A stretch of 64,000 nt of DNA, taken from contig NZ_CP108100.1 in NCBI RefSeq assembly GCF_036195045.1, positions 2,418,001 to 2,482,000 on the forward strand, read 5' to 3'. Positions 9,191-16,821 of this stretch are shown here, in pieces; the stretch's first letter is position 1, and each line of letters opens with the position of its first letter. Made by a program: the position numbers and the translations under genes. This stretch comes from Streptomyces sp. NBC_00236 (GTDB lineage Bacteria > Actinomycetota > Actinomycetes > Streptomycetales > Streptomycetaceae). The notes under the pieces are model-generated. The model was not told the origin of the DNA, did no database searches, and was given only the letters and a program-made list of their open reading frames with translations.

Positions 9191-9222
9191 GCCGCGTGGC
9201 GCCCTCACCGGCGCCGCGCGGC
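9191..9222. terminator. Bidirectional hairpin between convergent genes
   Basis: GCCGCG-GGCGCC pairs with GGCGCC-CGCGGC, with one single-base bulge on each arm, between the PhoX-like stop (9179) and the end of the minus-strand VOC gene (9237). It can serve both. Confidence 0.6.
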
Positions 9223-9236
9223 TGCCGCCCCCGCCA

Positions 9237-9656
9237 TCAGGCCGGCTGGCCGCCGGCCTCGACGGCCGCCGGGTCCATCCAGATGACCTCCCAGATGTGG
9301 TGGTCCGGGTCCTGGAAGGAGCGGCCGTACATGAAGCCGAGGTCCTGGGTCTCGTTGGCGGGCGATCCGCCGGAGGCGAGCGCGGTGTCCACCAGCTCGT
9401 CCACCTTCTCGCGGCTCTCGGCGCTCAGCGCCAGGATCACCTCGGTGTGTGTCGAGGCGTCCGTGATCTCCTTCTTGGTGAAGTCCTTGAAGCGCGGCTC
9501 CTCCAGGAGCATGGCGAAGATCGTGTCACTGATGACGAGACAGGCGGTGTGCTCGTCGCTGAACTGGGGGTTGAAGGAGTAACCCAGCTTGCCGAAGAAG
9601 CCCTTGGTCGTCTCCAGGTCCTTGACCGGCAGGTTCACGAAGATCATCTGAGGCAT
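9237..9656 (-). CDS. VOC (glyoxalase/bleomycin-resistance fold) protein
   Basis: 139 residues starting MPQMIFVNLPVKDLETTKGFF, with a typical paired beta-alpha-beta3 VOC layout ending in 'DPDHHIWEVIWMDP'. It resembles the 'lactoylglutathione lyase-like' PhnB-type proteins of actinomycetes. The sequence does not define the substrate. The ATG at 9656 was chosen because the family starts here; the longer open frame upstream has no resemblance. Monocistronic. Confidence 0.85.
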   Translation of the reverse strand: MPQMIFVNLPVKDLETTKGFFGKLGYSFNPQFSDEHTACLVISDTIFAMLLEEPRFKDFTKKEITDASTHTEVILALSAESREKVDELVDTALASGGSPANETQDLGFMYGRSFQDPDHHIWEVIWMDPAAVEAGGQPA

Positions 9657-9822
9657 GGCCGTCTCGCTCTCTCGGTGGTGTCCCGGTGCGTTGCTCGAAC
9701 GCGTGATGACAGGTAGACGCCGGGCCCGCCGGGAACTCATCGGCGCCGGACGAAAAATCCTTTCCGCACGGCACCGGACGGAAAACCTCACCCGCCGCAC
9801 CAGGGCCGGAGGCGGGAGCGGC

Positions 9823-10839
9823 TCAGGACACGGTGACCGGTGCACCGCCCCGCAGCAGCGAGCCGCCCAGCGGGGTGAGCGTGTGCAGGACCGAGCTGCC
9901 GTGGCGCAGGGTGTGGACCAGGCCCGCCTCGCGCAGCACACATGCGTGCTGGCTGGCCGAGGCGAGGGACACGCCGGCCCGGCGGGCGAGTTCACTGGTC
10001 GTGCAGCCGTCGCCTATGACCCGCAGGACCGTCGAGCGGGTGTTCCCGAGCAGCCGGCCGAGCCAGGGACCCGGTTCGGCGAAGACCGGGGCGGCGGCAT
10101 GGGTGACGGGGTAGACGAGCACCGGAGGGAGCAGCGGGTCGCGGTAGACGACCGGGGTGCCGCGGCAGAAGAACGACGGCTGGAGGAGCAGGCCGCGGCC
10201 GTCCAGGTGGAGCTCCCGGTCGACCGGGTAGTCCGCCTCCAGTACGGGTGCCCGCCAGCGGATCACCGGCGGGAGCGAGGCGAGCAGCTCTTCGGCGCCG
10301 CCGTCCAGGAGTGCGCGGCCTCGGAGGGCACGGTCGGCCTCGACGCTGGCCTGGATGTGCGGCCAGTACGGCTCGACGGCGGCCCGGTGGTAGGCGCGCA
10401 GCACGCCGATGAGCCGGCCCAGGGGCTCCGCCCGGCCCTCGCCCAGCGCGTCCAGCGCCACGGGCCGGACCGCCTGCCGGGCCGCACCGCGGCCGCCGGC
10501 CGCCGCCTGGGCGCCGAGCACCGCCAGTTCGGCCCGCAGCCGCTCGGGCGGGGTGTCGCGCAGGGCCTCCATTCCCGTGGTGAAGTCCATCGGTTCGGCG
10601 CCTTCCCGAGAAGGCGTCAGGAAGTCCGGGAAATAGCCGCGCGGTGGAACCACGGCAGACAGCAGACGTACTTCACCATTCAACCGCGGTCGCGCTTCCG
10701 CGCGCCATTTCCCGAACACCGTGGAAGCCCGCCGGTCCCTCAGCCGGTGAAAGCTGAGAATGGTCTCCCATAATGCGTCCGGCCCGGTGGCCATCCGCAC
10801 CTTGGAAAGGTCCCACCCGGAGACATGGATACGCAACAC
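9823..10839 (-). CDS. ArsR-type winged-helix transcriptional regulator (DUF5937-like)
   Basis: 338 residues. The N-terminal ~240 residues resemble the actinobacterial DUF5937 region, whose ligand is unknown. The C-terminus holds a winged helix-turn-helix of ArsR type: 'LGNTRSTVLRVIGDGCTTSELARRAGVSLASASQHACVLREAGLV', residues about 258-305. The start is GTG 10839 with a G-rich ribosome site. No metal-binding Cys cluster is visible, so this is not a classical arsenic sensor. The next gene upstream is beyond the integrated element, so its target cannot be inferred locally. Confidence 0.8.
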   Translation of the reverse strand: MLRIHVSGWDLSKVRMATGPDALWETILSFHRLRDRRASTVFGKWRAEARPRLNGEVRLLSAVVPPRGYFPDFLTPSREGAEPMDFTTGMEALRDTPPERLRAELAVLGAQAAAGGRGAARQAVRPVALDALGEGRAEPLGRLIGVLRAYHRAAVEPYWPHIQASVEADRALRGRALLDGGAEELLASLPPVIRWRAPVLEADYPVDRELHLDGRGLLLQPSFFCRGTPVVYRDPLLPPVLVYPVTHAAAPVFAEPGPWLGRLLGNTRSTVLRVIGDGCTTSELARRAGVSLASASQHACVLREAGLVHTLRHGSSVLHTLTPLGGSLLRGGAPVTVS

Positions 10840-11218
10840 CGAACCCCACCCCTTGCATCTGCAATTGCCCCCACGTCAGAGTATGCGAAGAGTTACTACA
10901 CGTCACCACGGGGTTTCGGCCAGAGGTGAAACGTCTCGCCCCGACCCACCGTCACCCGAAAGGCTGTACGACGTCGGGTGCGATTCCGAAGCCACCGGAA
11001 GAGCGAGTGAAGGCCGTGGGGGGTTTTGCTCGTTCGGCGGCGGTTGGCGACGGTGCGGCTCCGTACTCGACGGGGGTAAGCCGGGTGCGGTCCGTGGATG
11101 GGGATCCATGGACCGCACCCCGGTCCCGTTCCGGCCCATCTCTTTGCGCATTAAACGAAGCAATGAAGTGACGCGGGCATTACAGAAAGCGCTCGCATTC
11201 CATGGGAGCCCTGGCCGA
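10840..11218. other. Intergenic region left of the integrated element
   Basis: About 380 bases between the ArsR-type gene and the fold-back element. I find no gene with family resemblance. The main structure is a long hairpin at 11083-11120. It may hold a small RNA ending at that hairpin, but nothing else supports one. Confidence 0.4.
11083..11120. terminator. Long hairpin, probable terminator
   Basis: Arms GGGTGCGGTCC / GGACCGCACCC (11 bp) extend through an inner TGGAT/ATCCA pair to a four-G loop. No annotated gene ends here, so it terminates read-through or an unannotated RNA. Confidence 0.5.
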
Positions 11219-11380
11219 AGGGCTGTCCCGCAATTCCTGGTGGATCAGCGCGCGGCGTCAGATGCGGTGCATCGCAAGGCGGAGAGGCGCCCGCATACTG
11301 GATGTATTCGGGCGTTTCGTCAACGCGGCGAGGTGCCGTAGCCGGCGTCGCGCGCCCGCCAGGCATTGCGGGACAGCCCT
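11219..11380. repeat. 162-nt fold-back element with perfect 16-bp terminal inverted repeats
   Basis: The ends are AGGGCTGTCCCGCAAT (11219-11234) and its exact reverse complement (11365-11380). Pairing continues imperfectly inward (CCTGG-GG-CGCGCG arms) to an apical hairpin CGCCCGCATAC-TGGAT-GTATTCGGGCG around 11290-11316. The whole unit is therefore one long imperfect palindrome. It has no coding capacity and resembles a MITE or a structured RNA. I recall closely similar sequences in intergenic regions of other Streptomyces, from memory only. It ends 13 bases before attL. Confidence 0.7.
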
Positions 11381-11393
11381 GAGCCCACGCATG

Positions 11394-11422
11394 ACAAGGC
11401 GGCGGCACCCCCGCACAGGGTG
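11394..11422. repeat. attL core, 29-bp direct repeat
   Basis: Starts ACAAGGCGGCGGCACCCC and ends GCACAGGGTG; identical to 26879-26907, with flanks differing immediately on both sides. It lies 57 bases from the integrase stop. Two CAGGGCAC copies at 11469 and 11480 could be integrase arm sites. Confidence 0.88.
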
Positions 11423-11423
11423 T

Positions 11424-11460
11424 ATGGCCAGCGTCCTGACCTGGGACGCGGGCCATTTTT
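11424..11460 (+). terminator. Hairpin plus T-run at the left end of the element
   Basis: ATGGCC ... GGCCAT with an inner CGTCC/GGGACG pairing, followed by TTTT on the plus strand. It would stop chromosomal read-through into the antisense of the integrase gene. Confidence 0.5.
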
Positions 11461-11478
11461 CATGCCGCCAGGGCACCG

Positions 11479-12714
11479 TCAGGGCACATCCGCCAGGGCC
11501 GCTTCCATCATGTCGGCAGTGCGGTCCTCCTCCGCCTCCCACAAATGCGTGTAGACGTTCAGGGTGATCGATGGCTTAGCGTGACCAAGCCGCATCTGCA
11601 CCTGCTTCGGAGTTGCCCCGTTCTTGATGAGCACCGACGCATAGAAGTGCCTCAGGTCATGCAGGGTCGTATCCTTTGGAACGCGCACCTTGCTGCCCGA
11701 CTTCTCCAAGTAGGCATTCGCCCGACGGACGTTGGTTGCCCACACCTTGGCCCAACTCCCGCGCCGAATGGCCCCGTTGGTCTCGCTGGTGTACAGCAGT
11801 CGGGCATGGCGCCATACGGGCTTCCGGGGGTTCGTCCGGTCCTCGATGTGAACCACCTGTGGGGGGAACTCCGCGCGGTGCCGCTTGATCTCGTCGACGA
11901 CAGACGCCCCCTGAGGAACCGCCCGGTAGCTCTGCTTGGTCTTCGGCTCACCCAAGTACGGCACACCCTTGTCGGGGCCGATCAGCTGCTGCTCTACGGT
12001 CACCGTCGCCGCCGGCTCCGCGTCCTCCAGCCCGAACAGCTCCCCCTGACGGAGCCCCGTCGACGCGGCCTGGCGCACCAACGCCCGGTACCGCGGGTTC
12101 GCCGTGACGATCAGCGCCTTCACCGCATCCGGGTGAAGTGGGTGGATCTCCGGATAGAACACCTCTGGTGGCTTGAGTCCCTCCCACGGGTACTTCGGGA
12201 TGATCCCTTCCTGGTGCGCCATCTTCAGGATGCTGGTGCACACGTTCCAGGGGGTGGCGAACGTTGATGGGGAGATGGCCGCCGACCGATCCTTGATCCA
12301 TGCCCGACCGTCCGCGCTCTGGATGCTGCCAATCCGCCGGTTCCCGAACGTCGGGAAGATGTGCAGCCGCAGCGCCCGCTCGACGTTCGTCTCGGTCCGC
12401 TCCCGGTGCACAGCCGTTCCCTGCCAGCGCTCCGCAATAGCCCTGAAGGTCTGCTTGCCGAGCTCCCGGTTGACGAACGTGCCGCCATCGAGTTCGGCCT
12501 TCACCTTCGCGGCGCGAGAGTCCGCGGCCGTGCGCTTGTCGAAGTTCTCCTTGCACTGCTTGCCCGACAGGTCTCGGTAGCGGACCTGCCAGCGCTTCCC
12601 CTGACCATGATCCGCCCCCGGGTACACATCAGCCGTCTTGGTGCTGTGCTCCTCGCACCGCTCAGCGTCAGCCGGCGGACGAGACAGATGCCACCGGTCA
12701 TACACCTTCGCCAT
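11479..12714 (-). CDS. int: Tyrosine recombinase (integrase) of the element
   Basis: 411 residues from ATG 12714. An N-terminal arm-binding region and SAM-like core-binding domain (about 85-185) precede the catalytic domain. The catalytic set is complete: R222 (TGLRQGELFGL), a beta-hairpin Lys near 260, H352 and R355 (LHDLRHFYAS), H378 (RLGHAK) and the nucleophile Y388 (TLNVYTHL). It should catalyse recombination between the 29-bp cores. The stop lies 57 bases from attL. It overlaps the upstream XRE gene by 17 bases, so the two are coexpressed. Confidence 0.95.
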   Translation of the reverse strand: MAKVYDRWHLSRPPADAERCEEHSTKTADVYPGADHGQGKRWQVRYRDLSGKQCKENFDKRTAADSRAAKVKAELDGGTFVNRELGKQTFRAIAERWQGTAVHRERTETNVERALRLHIFPTFGNRRIGSIQSADGRAWIKDRSAAISPSTFATPWNVCTSILKMAHQEGIIPKYPWEGLKPPEVFYPEIHPLHPDAVKALIVTANPRYRALVRQAASTGLRQGELFGLEDAEPAATVTVEQQLIGPDKGVPYLGEPKTKQSYRAVPQGASVVDEIKRHRAEFPPQVVHIEDRTNPRKPVWRHARLLYTSETNGAIRRGSWAKVWATNVRRANAYLEKSGSKVRVPKDTTLHDLRHFYASVLIKNGATPKQVQMRLGHAKPSITLNVYTHLWEAEEDRTADMMEAALADVP

Positions 12715-13228
12715 CGGGGCCACCCTCCAACGCGTCCGACAAGCGCCAGGCCCGCCGGATCCAATCGACCACCTGATCTTCGGAGAGTTCGGCATGGCGG
12801 GCCGCCGCCACGCCCGCCATGAGGTGCCGGGACGCCTCGTTCTCCCCTTGCGCCTGCTCCGGTAGGTCAGGGTCGCTCCACTCGGCTTCCGGCGCCTCGG
12901 TACGGAAAATCCGCTGATCAGTCCCAGGAAGAGGCACTTCACCTCGCACCCAGGACCGAACCCGAGCGGTCGGCAGCGCCCGATCCGGAGTGACGTTGTA
13001 CTCAACCTCTGTGAGCGGTACGAGAAGGTGCAGAGGGGACACGTCCAAGACGTAGGCCAGTGCCAACCACTCAGTGAGGGTGACGTTCTGACGCTTCCCC
13101 TTCTCCAGGTTCGAGACCGTGAACCGGTCCCACTTGAAGCCTTCATCCTTCATTTTCTGACCCACCTCCGCCGCTGTGAGCCCCTTACGCTTGCGCAGCT
13201 CAGAGACCCTGAGGGCCACCGTCCGCAT
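12698..13228 (-). CDS. XRE-family helix-turn-helix regulator of the element
   Basis: 176 residues from ATG 13228 (MRTVALRVSELRKRKGLTAA). An upstream in-frame ATG at 13267 would add 13 residues, but AAGGA nine bases before 13228 and a predicted promoter (TTGCCG-N17-TAAGGT on the minus strand) leave almost no leader for 13267. The N-terminal 60-70 residues form an XRE domain; the rest is acidic and unrecognised. It sits between int and a divergent replication operon, with two AGGTG-N9-CACCT sites in the shared promoter region. It is therefore probably the switch between integration and excision/replication. Start choice moderately sure. Confidence 0.82.
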   Translation of the reverse strand: MRTVALRVSELRKRKGLTAAEVGQKMKDEGFKWDRFTVSNLEKGKRQNVTLTEWLALAYVLDVSPLHLLVPLTEVEYNVTPDRALPTARVRSWVRGEVPLPGTDQRIFRTEAPEAEWSDPDLPEQAQGENEASRHLMAGVAAARHAELSEDQVVDWIRRAWRLSDALEGGPDGEGV

Positions 13229-13267
13229 CGGGTCGATTCCTTGGTCGGACAAGCCCACTCCACTCAT

Positions 13268-13286
13268 AGGTGATTTGAATACACCT
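13268..13286. promoter_or_regulatory. Operator-like inverted repeat at the int/xre promoter
   Basis: AGGTG-N9-CACCT. It overlaps a minus-strand -10-like TAAGGT whose -35 would be TTGCCG 17 bases away. A second copy of the same design is at 13357-13375. Candidate XRE-regulator site. Confidence 0.6.
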
Positions 13287-13335
13287 TAAAGGGCACTTGC
13301 GTCACCGGCAACAGTGGTGCACGATTGGGCGCAAC

Positions 13336-13375
13336 TTGACGCCTGACTGCACTTAAAGGTGTAGTCACTTCACCT
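13336..13375 (+). promoter_or_regulatory. Promoter and operator of the xis-replication operon
   Basis: A -35-like TTGACG (13336-13341), 18 bases, and a -10-like TGTAGT (13360-13365). A second AGGTG-N9-CACCT site at 13357-13375 covers the -10. GAGGAG follows at 13377, then the ATG at 13387. The arrangement suits repression by the neighbouring XRE protein. Confidence 0.62.
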
Positions 13376-13386
13376 AGAGGAGAAAC

Positions 13387-13632
13387 ATGGGACGGGTCAC
13401 CCTTCCCCGCGTCACGCTCCCCCAGTCCGCTGGCGCCGACAGGCGCCCCCTCGCCACCACGCCTGACCTCGCCGAGCACTACGGGGTTCCGGTGAAGACC
13501 GTTCGCTACTGGCATCAGACGCAGACCTGCGTCGGGCCGCTCATGTTCCGGGTGGGCAAGCACCTCCGCGCCCGCTGGGACGACATCGACGCCTACGACG
13601 CCGACCAGGCCGGAGGGCGGAACGCCGCATGA
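13387..13632 (+). CDS. Excisionase-like helix-turn-helix protein
   Basis: 81 residues with a MerR/Xis-type winged helix-turn-helix: 'ATTPDLAEHYGVPVKTVRYWHQTQTCVGPLMFRVGKHLRARWDDIDAY'. Small proteins of this type assist integrase in excision in AICEs. It opens the plus-strand replication operon behind a good ribosome site (GAGGAG) and overlaps the next gene by four bases (ATGA). It is read as Xis from position and fold; a purely regulatory role is possible. Confidence 0.75.
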   Translation: MGRVTLPRVTLPQSAGADRRPLATTPDLAEHYGVPVKTVRYWHQTQTCVGPLMFRVGKHLRARWDDIDAYDADQAGGRNAA

Positions 13633-13931
13633 ACCAGAACGCAAAGAAGGGCTACCTCGGCAGTAGCCCTTCTCAGGAAGACTCCGCTGTGGGCGGCGCG
13701 TCTGCGTCCACCATGCCACAGGGCGACCCCCTGCGGGTACCCGGCCGGCTCGACACCTACCGGTCCCGGTCCCGCAAGTGGCACCGACAGGTCAAGGTCG
13801 AGAAGTGCCCCGGATGTGGGCACCCCCACCTTCACCGGGCCCCGCTCCCGCTCGTCCGCTCCGTCCTCAAGAACGCCCCCTGCGGCGCCGTCTACGTGGT
13901 GCAGCTCCGAGTCCCGGCGGTGATCGCATGA
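13629..13931 (+). CDS. Small protein with a CxxC-H zinc-ribbon-like motif
   Basis: 100 residues, no family recognised. The N-terminus is Ser/Gly-rich and probably disordered. The C-terminal half is basic, with CPGCGHPHLH followed by a further Cys about 27 residues later, suggesting a small metal-bound domain. It is embedded by ATGA overlaps between the Xis-like gene and the Prim-Pol gene, so it is translationally coupled and probably serves replication or excision. Confidence 0.65.
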   Translation: MNQNAKKGYLGSSPSQEDSAVGGASASTMPQGDPLRVPGRLDTYRSRSRKWHRQVKVEKCPGCGHPHLHRAPLPLVRSVLKNAPCGAVYVVQLRVPAVIA

Positions 13932-14788
13932 CCCCGTGGGAGAAGGCGCTCCGCAGCGCCCTGTACGCCATCGAGCAGGGCTACAAGGCGTTTCCACTGT
14001 CCATCAACAAGACCCCTTCCGTCCGCTCCCCCCACGACAAGGGACACAGCTGCAGGGGGCAGTGCGGCAAGCCCGGCCACGGCGTCCACGACGCGACGAC
14101 CGACCCCGCATATGCCCGTCATCTCTTCGACCTGTCGCCCCGAGCAACCGGGTACGGCATCGCGTGCGGTGGCCGGATGGTCGGCCTCGACCTCGACCGG
14201 AAGAACGGCGTCAACGGCGTCGAGACCGTCAACCAGTTGGCGGCCAAGCACGGGTTCCAGCTCCCGCAGACCATGACGATCTGCACCCCGTCCGGAGGCT
14301 TCCACCTGTGGCTGTCCATCCCGGACGGGGTGACCGTCCCGAACTCGGCCGGTCGTCTCGGACTCGGCATCGACGTGCGGGGAACCGGCGGGTACCTGGT
14401 CGGCCCCGGCAGCACCGGCAAGGCCGGCGAATACACCCTGCACCCCAAGCTCGGCGAAGTCGACGTCCAGCCCACCCCCGCGCAGCTGCTCAAGCTGATG
14501 CTGCCCAAGCCCGCGACTCGTCGGATCCCCCGGGCCGACCCGTCCCCCGTGACGGCAAGCAAGGCTCTTGACGGCCTGGTGCGGGTCGTCCTGAACGCGC
14601 CCGAAGGTACGCGTAACGACCGCCTGTACTGGGCTGCGGCTAAGGCGTGGGCTCACGTAGATGACGGGCATATGGGCGCCGCAGAGGTCGAGGCTGCGCT
14701 CGTCGAGGCGGCCACCCGGCAGGGACTCACCGCGGGTGAAGCCATGCGGACCGTGGCGTCTGCCCGGCGAGCGGGGGTGACGGCGTGA
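13928..14788 (+). CDS. Bifunctional DNA primase/polymerase (Prim-Pol)
   Basis: 286 residues from ATG 13928, set by the ATGA overlap with the previous gene. The Prim-Pol fold signatures are visible: D88-x-D90 in VGLDLDR, GGFH at about 123-126, and the third acidic position in GIDVRGTGGYLVGPGS (about 148-160). A C-terminal helical region (about 200-280) resembles primase C-terminal domains. It should prime and copy the element's DNA during autonomous replication. It works with the DUF927 helicase gene that starts within its stop codon (GTGA). Confidence 0.9.
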   Translation: MTPWEKALRSALYAIEQGYKAFPLSINKTPSVRSPHDKGHSCRGQCGKPGHGVHDATTDPAYARHLFDLSPRATGYGIACGGRMVGLDLDRKNGVNGVETVNQLAAKHGFQLPQTMTICTPSGGFHLWLSIPDGVTVPNSAGRLGLGIDVRGTGGYLVGPGSTGKAGEYTLHPKLGEVDVQPTPAQLLKLMLPKPATRRIPRADPSPVTASKALDGLVRVVLNAPEGTRNDRLYWAAAKAWAHVDDGHMGAAEVEAALVEAATRQGLTAGEAMRTVASARRAGVTA

Positions 14789-16521
14789 ACGACAGCGACA
14801 CGGCCGTCCCCGACGGCGAAGACGCGGGCCAGGAGACGGCGACCGAGGAGTGGAGCGACCACCGTCTCGTTCCCGAGGGCGTCCGCATGCCGACGGGCTA
14901 CAAGATCAGCTATGGCGGGGTGTGGGTCGAAAAGCAGATCGCCAAGGACACGTTCGTCGACCTGCGGGTCGCATGGGCGCCTTTGGTCGTCAGCTCGGTG
15001 TACGTCGACCCGATCGGCGACCAAGCCGTCGAGTTGGCGTGGGTCGACCGCGGCCGCGTCGTCACCCGCATCGTGCCCCGCAACGTCGTCCGTCGGGGCC
15101 GGGTCCTAGTGGCCACGCTGGGAGACGCGGGCCTGCCCGTCATCGAGGGCGACGCCCGTCTCGTCGAGCGCTATCTCGCCGCGTTCGAGTCCATCAACCA
15201 GGGCAAGATCCCGCGCGTCCATCTGGCCCGTCAGCTGGGCTGGCAGGCAGACGGAACGTTCGTCACAGCGCAGGACACCCCTCACAAGGTGGAGGTGAAG
15301 TTCGACGAGCAGAAGCCTGCCCTGGCCGCACATCAGCCGGCGGGAACGTTCGCCGGTTGGCAGGCAGCCATCAAGCGCATGGAGTCCTACCCGGCCGCAC
15401 AGATGGCGCTTTACGCCTGCCTGGCCGCACCGCTGTTGCAGATCGTCGGCGTGAACTCGTTCGCGGTCGACATCTGCGGTCGGTCGACCCGGGGCAAGAC
15501 GACAGCAGCGGCCGGCGGGATGAGCGCGTGGGCCGATCCGAGCGAAAAGGCTGACGGCCTCTACTCGTGGCGGACCACCATGCTGGCCGCGGAGAAGCGG
15601 CTCAACCTCGTCAACGGCCTGCCGGTCGTCTTCGACGAAACCAAGCTCGTACAGAACCCCGAGATGGTCCACGGCCTGCTGTACGCCATCCCGAAGAACC
15701 ACGGGGCGGCGCGCGGCGGGGGGTGGCCGTCCGGGCTCCCCTGGCGGACCGTCGTCGTGTCCACCGGCGAACAGTCGGTACTCACGTTCACCACCGACCA
15801 GGGCGCCGGGGCGCGCGTGCTCAGCGTCAAGGAAGCCCCGTTCGGCACGGACGGGGCGGAGTCGGCGTCGGCAGCCATCGAGGTACGCGACGGCACGGCG
15901 GAGAACTACGGAACGGCCGGCCCCCGGTACGTCGAGAAGCTGCTCGACGTCCTGGCCGACAGCGGTAAGCGCACGATCGTCGCCCGCCACAAGGAGCTGA
16001 CGGAAGCCCACCGGTACGAGAGCGACATGTCGGCCCGCCGGGCACCGTTCGTGGCCTGCCTGGCACTTGCGGCCGAACTCTCCCACCAGTGGGGCATCGT
16101 GCCGTTCCCCGCCCCGGAGATGGCCGTGTGGCGGCGCCTGTTTGCCACGGCCGACCAGACCGACAACCGGGGCGAGATGGCCCTCGACGTCATCCGGGAA
16201 TACGTCGCCTCCCACCGCCGGGAGCTGTGGAGCCCCCACACCCTGAACGACCCGCCGTTTGGTGGCTGGATCGGCAGGGAGATCACGGTCGACGACCGGT
16301 CGACGATCGCTCTCCTCCCGGAGCGGATGAAGGAAGTCCTGATGAGGTCCAAGTACGAACTGGACTCCGTCATCCCGAGTTGGCGGGAGAGCGGCGTACT
16401 CGTCGAGAGCCCGTCCTACCGGCCCCCGTACCTCCTCGGCCGGAAGCTCAACGGCTCCAAGGTCCGCATGTACGTCTTCAATCCGGACGTCTTCGCTACA
16501 GACGCCGAAGACGGAGAGTGA
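14785..16521 (+). CDS. DUF927-type replicative helicase
   Basis: 578 residues from GTG 14785. The central part resembles the DUF927 ATPase found in plasmids and AICEs, with a Walker A at about 232-240 (GRSTRGKTT) and a Walker B-like 'PVVFDE' about 45 residues later. The N-terminus resembles primase-helicase fusion proteins. With the Prim-Pol encoded just upstream it forms a replication initiation pair. An iteron cluster begins 47 bases after its stop, the expected site for the origin. Confidence 0.85.
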   Translation: MNDSDTAVPDGEDAGQETATEEWSDHRLVPEGVRMPTGYKISYGGVWVEKQIAKDTFVDLRVAWAPLVVSSVYVDPIGDQAVELAWVDRGRVVTRIVPRNVVRRGRVLVATLGDAGLPVIEGDARLVERYLAAFESINQGKIPRVHLARQLGWQADGTFVTAQDTPHKVEVKFDEQKPALAAHQPAGTFAGWQAAIKRMESYPAAQMALYACLAAPLLQIVGVNSFAVDICGRSTRGKTTAAAGGMSAWADPSEKADGLYSWRTTMLAAEKRLNLVNGLPVVFDETKLVQNPEMVHGLLYAIPKNHGAARGGGWPSGLPWRTVVVSTGEQSVLTFTTDQGAGARVLSVKEAPFGTDGAESASAAIEVRDGTAENYGTAGPRYVEKLLDVLADSGKRTIVARHKELTEAHRYESDMSARRAPFVACLALAAELSHQWGIVPFPAPEMAVWRRLFATADQTDNRGEMALDVIREYVASHRRELWSPHTLNDPPFGGWIGREITVDDRSTIALLPERMKEVLMRSKYELDSVIPSWRESGVLVESPSYRPPYLLGRKLNGSKVRMYVFNPDVFATDAEDGE

Positions 16522-16567
16522 CATGTCGACCCGAGCCGCAGAAGAACACTCCCTCACTTCACCCCAA

Positions 16568-16750
16568 GTGCGTACCCCCCGCCCGTGGCGGGATCGGTGC
16601 AGGTCAGGGCGTGTGCGGAAGGGGTACGCAGCCGTGCGTACCCCCTCGGGTCCCCAGTCAGGGGGTACGCACCCCTGCGTACCCCCTGACGATCTTGCAA
16701 ACCCGCAGGTCAAGGACAGTTCAACACCCCCTTTCGGTGGGGGTACGCAC
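16568..16750. repeat. Iteron cluster, probable origin of replication
   Basis: Six copies of GTGCGTACCCCC or its complement occur in 183 bases: plus orientation at 16568, 16634 and 16676; minus orientation at about 16620, 16661 and 16739. Two units form head-to-head pairs with 3-base spacers (16621-16645 and 16661-16686). The region lies between the helicase gene and the next gene, and no convincing protein is encoded in 16522-16821. Iterons beside a Prim-Pol/helicase pair are typical of plasmid and AICE origins. Confidence 0.8.
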
Positions 16751-16821
16751 TCGGGCCCATCAGAGAGCCGGAACTTCCTGGCCACCCTCAAAGCAGACAC
16801 GTTCAGTTAAGGAGAGCCGTC

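Noticed and set aside
11140..11422. tRNA gene as the usual AICE target at attL
   Set aside because: No cloverleaf or TTCGA/T-arm sequence at either end; the core belongs to the ppdK terminator hairpin instead.
13228..13267. Upstream ATG (13267) as the start of the XRE gene
   Set aside because: The predicted -10 leaves almost no leader for it, and AAGGA precedes the internal ATG 13228; not excluded.
16568..16750. Short repeats considered as a CRISPR array
   Set aside because: Units are 12 bp, alternate in orientation and have irregular 3-50 base spacing; no cas genes. They fit iterons.
16523..16810. 95-codon open frame after the DUF927 helicase gene
   Set aside because: It runs straight through the iteron repeats, has no family resemblance, and its content is dictated by the repeats; more likely the replication origin than a gene.
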